Position numbers and translations under genes: made by a program. DNA of 64,000 nt from Siculibacillus lacustris (GTDB lineage: Bacteria; Pseudomonadota; Alphaproteobacteria; Rhizobiales; Ancalomicrobiaceae): the NCBI RefSeq assembly GCF_004328075.1, contig NZ_SJFN01000007.1, positions 81,633-145,632 of the forward strand, written 5' to 3'. Under the pieces are notes generated by a model. The model was not told the DNA's origin. It worked only from the letters and a program-made list of their open reading frames with translations, and did no database searches. This document shows positions 61,183-64,000 of this stretch, piece after piece (the first letter of the stretch is position 1; the number at the start of each line of letters is the position of its first letter).

Positions 61183-61300
61183 GCACGGCCGGGGTCGGTC
61201 GCGAAACCGGCGATCCCGCTCCGCCGCGGCCGCAGGCGCCGCGGGGTGCCGAGGGCTGCCGAGGGACTGCCGTCGAACCCGAGGGGTCATGCCGGCAGGC

Positions 61301-61714
61301 TCACTTGACGTCGATTTCGTAGACGCGGCCGACGGTATGAGTGCCGATCCGTCGCGTCGCGTAGGCCTCGCTGTCGATCTCGACCGCGAACCCGTCCGGA
61401 CCGTGATAGCCCTTGTCGGACCGGTAGAAGATGAAACTGGCGGTGACCGGCTTGCCGGCGCAGTTTCCCTCCACGTGCAGCACGTCTTGCCCCGTGGTGA
61501 CGCTGACCACCCCGTGCTGTGGCGGTGTGACGACGCGGATGGAGGGAGGCGCTGCGCCCATGCAAGTCCGGGGGGCGTAATAACTGCTCTTGCCGACCTC
61601 GGTGACCACCCCGGACTTCGCCACCCGTTTGATCGCGGCATCGGCGCTCGTCACCGCCCCGACGACCACGAGTCCACCGAACGCCAAAGCCCCGACCACC
61701 GTCCCGATCCGCAT
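61301..61714 (-). CDS. Small secreted protein, tandem paralogue 2
   Basis: A 137-residue exported protein, paralogue of the gene at 60640-61047. The signal peptide MRIGTVVGALAFGGLVVVGA ends near residue 27 (ADA). The mature part carries the paired cysteines in RTCMGAAPPSIRV and EGNCAGKPV, and FYRSDKGYHGPDGFAVEID. GGAGG lies about 8 bases before the ATG. I do not recognise the family. Gene order and shared upstream DNA show a local tandem duplication, with the protein sequences now about half identical. Confidence 0.75.
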   Translation of the reverse strand: MRIGTVVGALAFGGLVVVGAVTSADAAIKRVAKSGVVTEVGKSSYYAPRTCMGAAPPSIRVVTPPQHGVVSVTTGQDVLHVEGNCAGKPVTASFIFYRSDKGYHGPDGFAVEIDSEAYATRRIGTHTVGRVYEIDVK

Positions 61715-61818
61715 CGCCCGCCTCCGCTGGTTCGAGGCCGCCGGGTCGCGCGAATGTTTCGCCGCCTTCGAGCCACGCACACAAGTTGCAGGCGTAGGCT
61801 ATCGGCGGTTTGCTTGAC

Positions 61819-61857
61819 CGTCGATAGCGGAGACTACGCAGGCCGTACGCGGTCGCG
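61819..61857. repeat. 39-bp upstream repeat, copy B
   Basis: Second copy of the repeat at 61144-61182, placed about 105 bp before the start of paralogue 2 and directly after the end of the dienelactone hydrolase gene. The matching core is GGACTACGCAGG/GAGACTACGCAGG and GCGGTCGCG. Confidence 0.7.
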
Positions 61858-61859
61858 AC

Positions 61860-62684
61860 TCAGCCGAGATTGGTCTTGAAGAAGGCCAGCGTCCGCTGCC
61901 AGGCGAGCGCCGCGGGGGCGGCGTCGTAGCGGGCGCCGGTCGGGTTGGCGAAGGCGTGGTCGGCGTCGTACCAGTGGACGGTCAGGCGATCGGCCTTGCC
62001 GGCGGCCTTCATCGCCGCTTCGAAGCCGCCGACCATCTCGGCGTTGATCCACGCGTCGAGCTTGCCGAACTGGCCGAGCACCGGGCCGCTGAGCGACTTC
62101 ACCTGATCGGCGGTCTTCTTGACGTCGCCGTAGTAGATCACCGTGGCGTCGACCGGGGTGGCGAGCGAGGCGTTGAGCGACCAGCCGCCGCCGAAGCACC
62201 AGCCGATGGTGCCGACCTTGCCGGTCGAGCGGGCGTGCGCCCGAGCCCAGGCGATGGTCGAGACCAGTTGATCGGTGGCGACGGCCGGATCGACGGCCTT
62301 CATCAGCGCGGTCGCCGCTTCCGGCGTGGTGGCGGCGGGCTTGCCGTAGAGATCGACGGCGATCGCCACGTAGCCCTGCGCGGCCAATTCGGCGGCGACC
62401 GACTTGATCTGGTCGTTGAGGCCCCACCATTCGTGGATCAGCACCACCGCCGGCCCCTTGCCCGCGGCGGGGAGCGCCACCGCGAGGGTGACGGCGCGGC
62501 CGCCGGCGGTGGGGATGGTGACCATTTCGACGCCGGCGGCGGCGGCGCGGGCGAGCGTCGGATCGGCGAGCACCGCGGCGATCGGCAGGCCGACGAGGCC
62601 CTGGAGGAAGAGGCGGCGCTTCTCGTCGGGAACGACGATCGGCGGCAGATCGGCGTAGGTACCGCATCCGTCGAGGCTGCACAT
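61860..62684 (-). CDS. Dienelactone hydrolase family protein
   Basis: A 274-residue alpha/beta hydrolase. The nucleophile is the cysteine in GWCFGGGW (about residue 165); the Asp is in FGKLDAWI and the His in DADHAFAN, the complete Cys-Asp-His triad of dienelactone hydrolases. HEWWGLND near 86 forms the oxyanion region. A leader of about 50 residues with a hydrophobic segment (RLFLQGLVGLPIAAVLADPT) comes first and may be a Tat-like signal or a membrane anchor (preceded by KRR), so the enzyme may act in the periplasm. AGGAGA lies upstream of ATG 62684. No aromatic degradation genes are near, so the substrate is open. Confidence 0.85.
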   Translation of the reverse strand: MCSLDGCGTYADLPPIVVPDEKRRLFLQGLVGLPIAAVLADPTLARAAAAGVEMVTIPTAGGRAVTLAVALPAAGKGPAVVLIHEWWGLNDQIKSVAAELAAQGYVAIAVDLYGKPAATTPEAATALMKAVDPAVATDQLVSTIAWARAHARSTGKVGTIGWCFGGGWSLNASLATPVDATVIYYGDVKKTADQVKSLSGPVLGQFGKLDAWINAEMVGGFEAAMKAAGKADRLTVHWYDADHAFANPTGARYDAAPAALAWQRTLAFFKTNLG

Positions 62685-62771
62685 GGCGCGGGATTCTCCT
62701 GTCGCGGGTCGGGAAACGAGAACGAGGTCCGAGGGGCGGCAAGGCAACGCCACCTCCGTCGGACTACGTAA

Positions 62772-63365
62772 TCATAACCACGCACCGTGACGGTCCTGCC
62801 AGCGGAATATGCGATCCTGAGGCACGAAGAGATGGGCGAGTTCGTGATCTTCGCTCTCTTCGATCAGGGCGCGCAGCACCCGGAACACGCCGCCGTGGGA
62901 GACGATGACCAGATCGCCGGAGGTGCCGGCGAGGAAGCCGCCGACCCGGGCGATCAGCATGGCGTAGCTCTCGCCGTCGGGCGGCACGAAATTCCACTTG
63001 TCGCGGCGCAACTCGGCGGCGGCGCGCGGCGCCTGGACGTCGAGATCGGCGTAGGTCAGGCCCTCGTAGCGGCCGAACGAGACCTCGCGCAGGTCCGGGT
63101 GGGTGGCGTAGGCCGAGGGCTCGAGGCCGGCGCCGCGGCGGACCCGTTCCATGGTCTCGCGGGTGCGGCCGAGCGGGCTGGCGATCCAGGTGAGGGTCGA
63201 GGGATCACGCTGAATCGCGGAAAAGTGAGCGCCGAGGGCGCGGCCGTTGCCGTCGGCCTGACGGCGCCCGCGGTCGTTCAAGGGAATGTCGCGCCCGCCC
63301 TGGAGGCGGCCGGCGGCGTTCCAGTCGGTCTCGCCGTGACGAATGTGATAGATCGTACGCGTCAC
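62772..63365 (-). CDS. Histidine phosphatase (phosphoglycerate mutase-like)
   Basis: A 197-residue histidine phosphatase. The catalytic motif is IRHGETDWN (about residues 8-16); the second histidine is in VIVSHGGVFRVL near 157, and LREVSFGRYEGLTYADLD is typical. The GTG at 63365 is chosen since GAGGG lies 7 bases upstream and the protein then begins right before the first strand. Members act on phosphoglycerate, sugar or nucleotide phosphates; this size fits broad phosphatases rather than glycolytic mutase. Confidence 0.87.
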   Translation of the reverse strand: MTRTIYHIRHGETDWNAAGRLQGGRDIPLNDRGRRQADGNGRALGAHFSAIQRDPSTLTWIASPLGRTRETMERVRRGAGLEPSAYATHPDLREVSFGRYEGLTYADLDVQAPRAAAELRRDKWNFVPPDGESYAMLIARVGGFLAGTSGDLVIVSHGGVFRVLRALIEESEDHELAHLFVPQDRIFRWQDRHGAWL

Positions 63366-63482
63366 TGGGCGACCCTCGCTGCCGACGTCGACGAAAGTCT
63401 TAACGGACCGGGGCGAGGATCTCAACGCCCGAAGGGCGTGGGCAGGCATGAAGGCGGTGATGGAGGGGGCGTCCGGTCGCGT

Positions 63483-63754
63483 TCAGACGAGCGGAACCCG
63501 GTTTTCTTCGATCTCCGGATAGTTGAGACGCAGACACCCCCAGGGAAGCCGCGTCGGCATGCCGGCGTCGACCCAGGTCGACACGACACCGGCGACGATC
63601 TCTTCGGGCGTGTCGGCGCCGAAGACGACTCGTCCGACCGGATTTTCGAGGGGAGACTCGCCGCCGTAATTGTAGGGCCGCGCTCCGGCGGCGACGAGAT
63701 AGGTCACCGCCTTGCGGACGAAGTCGACGAGATCGGCGCCTTCGAAAGAAAATT
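63483..63754 (-). pseudogene. C-terminal fragment of an unknown gene, cut by an IS element
   Basis: An open frame on the minus strand reads DLVDFVRKAVTYLVAAGARP then PYNYGGES and ends ENRVPLV. It looks like real coding sequence (codon use like its neighbours, good hydrophobic pattern), but it has no start codon or ribosome binding site before the IS256-type end at about 63755. The frame runs on into the element. The likeliest reading is a gene of which only the last 90 residues remain on this side of the insertion. I do not recognise the family. Confidence 0.55.
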
Positions 63755-64000
63755 GATCGTGTCCCGAGAGGTGGTGTAGCTGACCGGTGGCCAGCGGGCG
63801 CGCCGATATGGGCGGCGTCCTCAGGCCGCCATGTTCGGCAGGCCGAGGACGGCAGGATCATCGTCGATGGCGGCGATCGTTTCCAGCGTCATGTAGCGGG
63901 AGCGTTGGACGGCCCATTCGTCGTTCTGTTCGAGCAGGATCGCCCCGACCAACCGGACGATGGCATCTTCGTTGGGGAAGATGCCGACGACCTCGGTTCG
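63755..64000 (-). mobile_element. IS256-family insertion sequence, one end (partial)
   Basis: The end of the element is placed near 63755, where on the plus strand GATCGTGTCCCGAGAGGTGG begins the terminal region typical of IS256-family elements in alphaproteobacteria. The 3' part of the transposase gene follows at 63821. The element continues beyond the right edge of the window, so the other terminal repeat and the target duplication cannot be seen. Confidence 0.7.
63821..64000 (-). CDS. IS256-family transposase, C-terminal part
   Basis: The last 59 residues of a transposase are visible, running off the window at the 5' side. The segment [20 protein letters not shown], followed by [19 protein letters not shown], is diagnostic for the C-terminus of IS256 (MutB) family DDE transposases. 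The catalytic residues are outside the window, so it cannot be said whether the gene is intact. Confidence 0.88.
   Translation of the reverse strand, partial: RTEVVGIFPNEDAIVRLVGAILLEQNDEWAVQRSRYMTLETIAAIDDDPAVLGLPNMAA

Noticed and set aside
1..64000. tRNA, rRNA or CRISPR array
   Set aside because: No cloverleaf-like sequence ending in CCA-type acceptor stems, no rRNA-like stretch and no regularly spaced repeats were found in any gap.

Overview
The window looks like chromosomal DNA of a high-GC alphaproteobacterium, most likely in the Hyphomicrobiales (Rhizobiales) or a related order. The reasons are uniformly GC-rich third codon positions, densely packed ATGA/TGATG-overlapping operons, the style of the Lrp-arginase-ornithine cyclodeaminase and opine/peptide transport clusters, and a leaderless attenuator of the kind known from rhizobial trpL. 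No rRNA, tRNA or CRISPR array was seen. Species cannot be fixed from sequence reading alone.

Left part (1-27.8 kb) is accessory metabolism. After a gene-free stretch and one AT-rich small membrane protein come: a divergent LysR/pirin pair; an ArgD-like class III aminotransferase behind a candidate attenuator; a sugar kinase plus single-ATPase sugar ABC transporter; a divergent Lrp regulator with arginase and ornithine cyclodeaminase (arginine catabolism); a HlyD/RbbA/ABC-2 export operon; an IclR-controlled operon with an SDR and a three-subunit Fe-S/FAD dehydrogenase, followed by a family-5 peptide/opine ABC transporter; and an MltB-type lytic transglycosylase.

Middle part (27.8-44.2 kb) is a surface-polysaccharide locus: Stf0-type sulfotransferase, KpsE-KpsM-KpsE-KpsT export genes (two KpsE paralogues flank KpsM), an unrecognised protein, two methyltransferases, two GT4 glycosyltransferases, a GT2-GT4 fusion, two small proteins with DUF4214-like segments, and a KpsD/BexD outer-membrane lipoprotein. 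No KpsC/KpsS/KpsF/KpsU-type genes for a poly-Kdo lipid anchor are present here.

Right-middle (44.4-57.5 kb) is the most interesting region: a cytochrome P450, an LpxL-like acyltransferase and a 3-ketosphinganine-reductase-like SDR in one operon; a CDP-alcohol phosphotransferase on the other strand; and a 7.3-kb fully reducing type I polyketide synthase (KS-AT-DH-pseudoMT-pseudoKR-ER-KR-ACP, no thioesterase) translationally coupled to an alpha-oxoamine synthase of the serine palmitoyltransferase family. Read as a pathway: the PKS builds a saturated chain, the oxoamine synthase releases it from the ACP by decarboxylative condensation with an amino acid, the SDR reduces the ketone, the acyltransferase and P450 decorate it, and the phosphotransferase adds a head group. 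This would be a polyketide-derived, sphingolipid-like phospholipid.

The right end holds an MCP chemoreceptor, chorismate synthase (aroC), a tandem pair of small secreted proteins duplicated together with their upstream DNA, a dienelactone hydrolase, a histidine phosphatase, and a gene remnant cut by an IS256-family element that runs off the window. All functional statements rest on motif reading, not on database searches.
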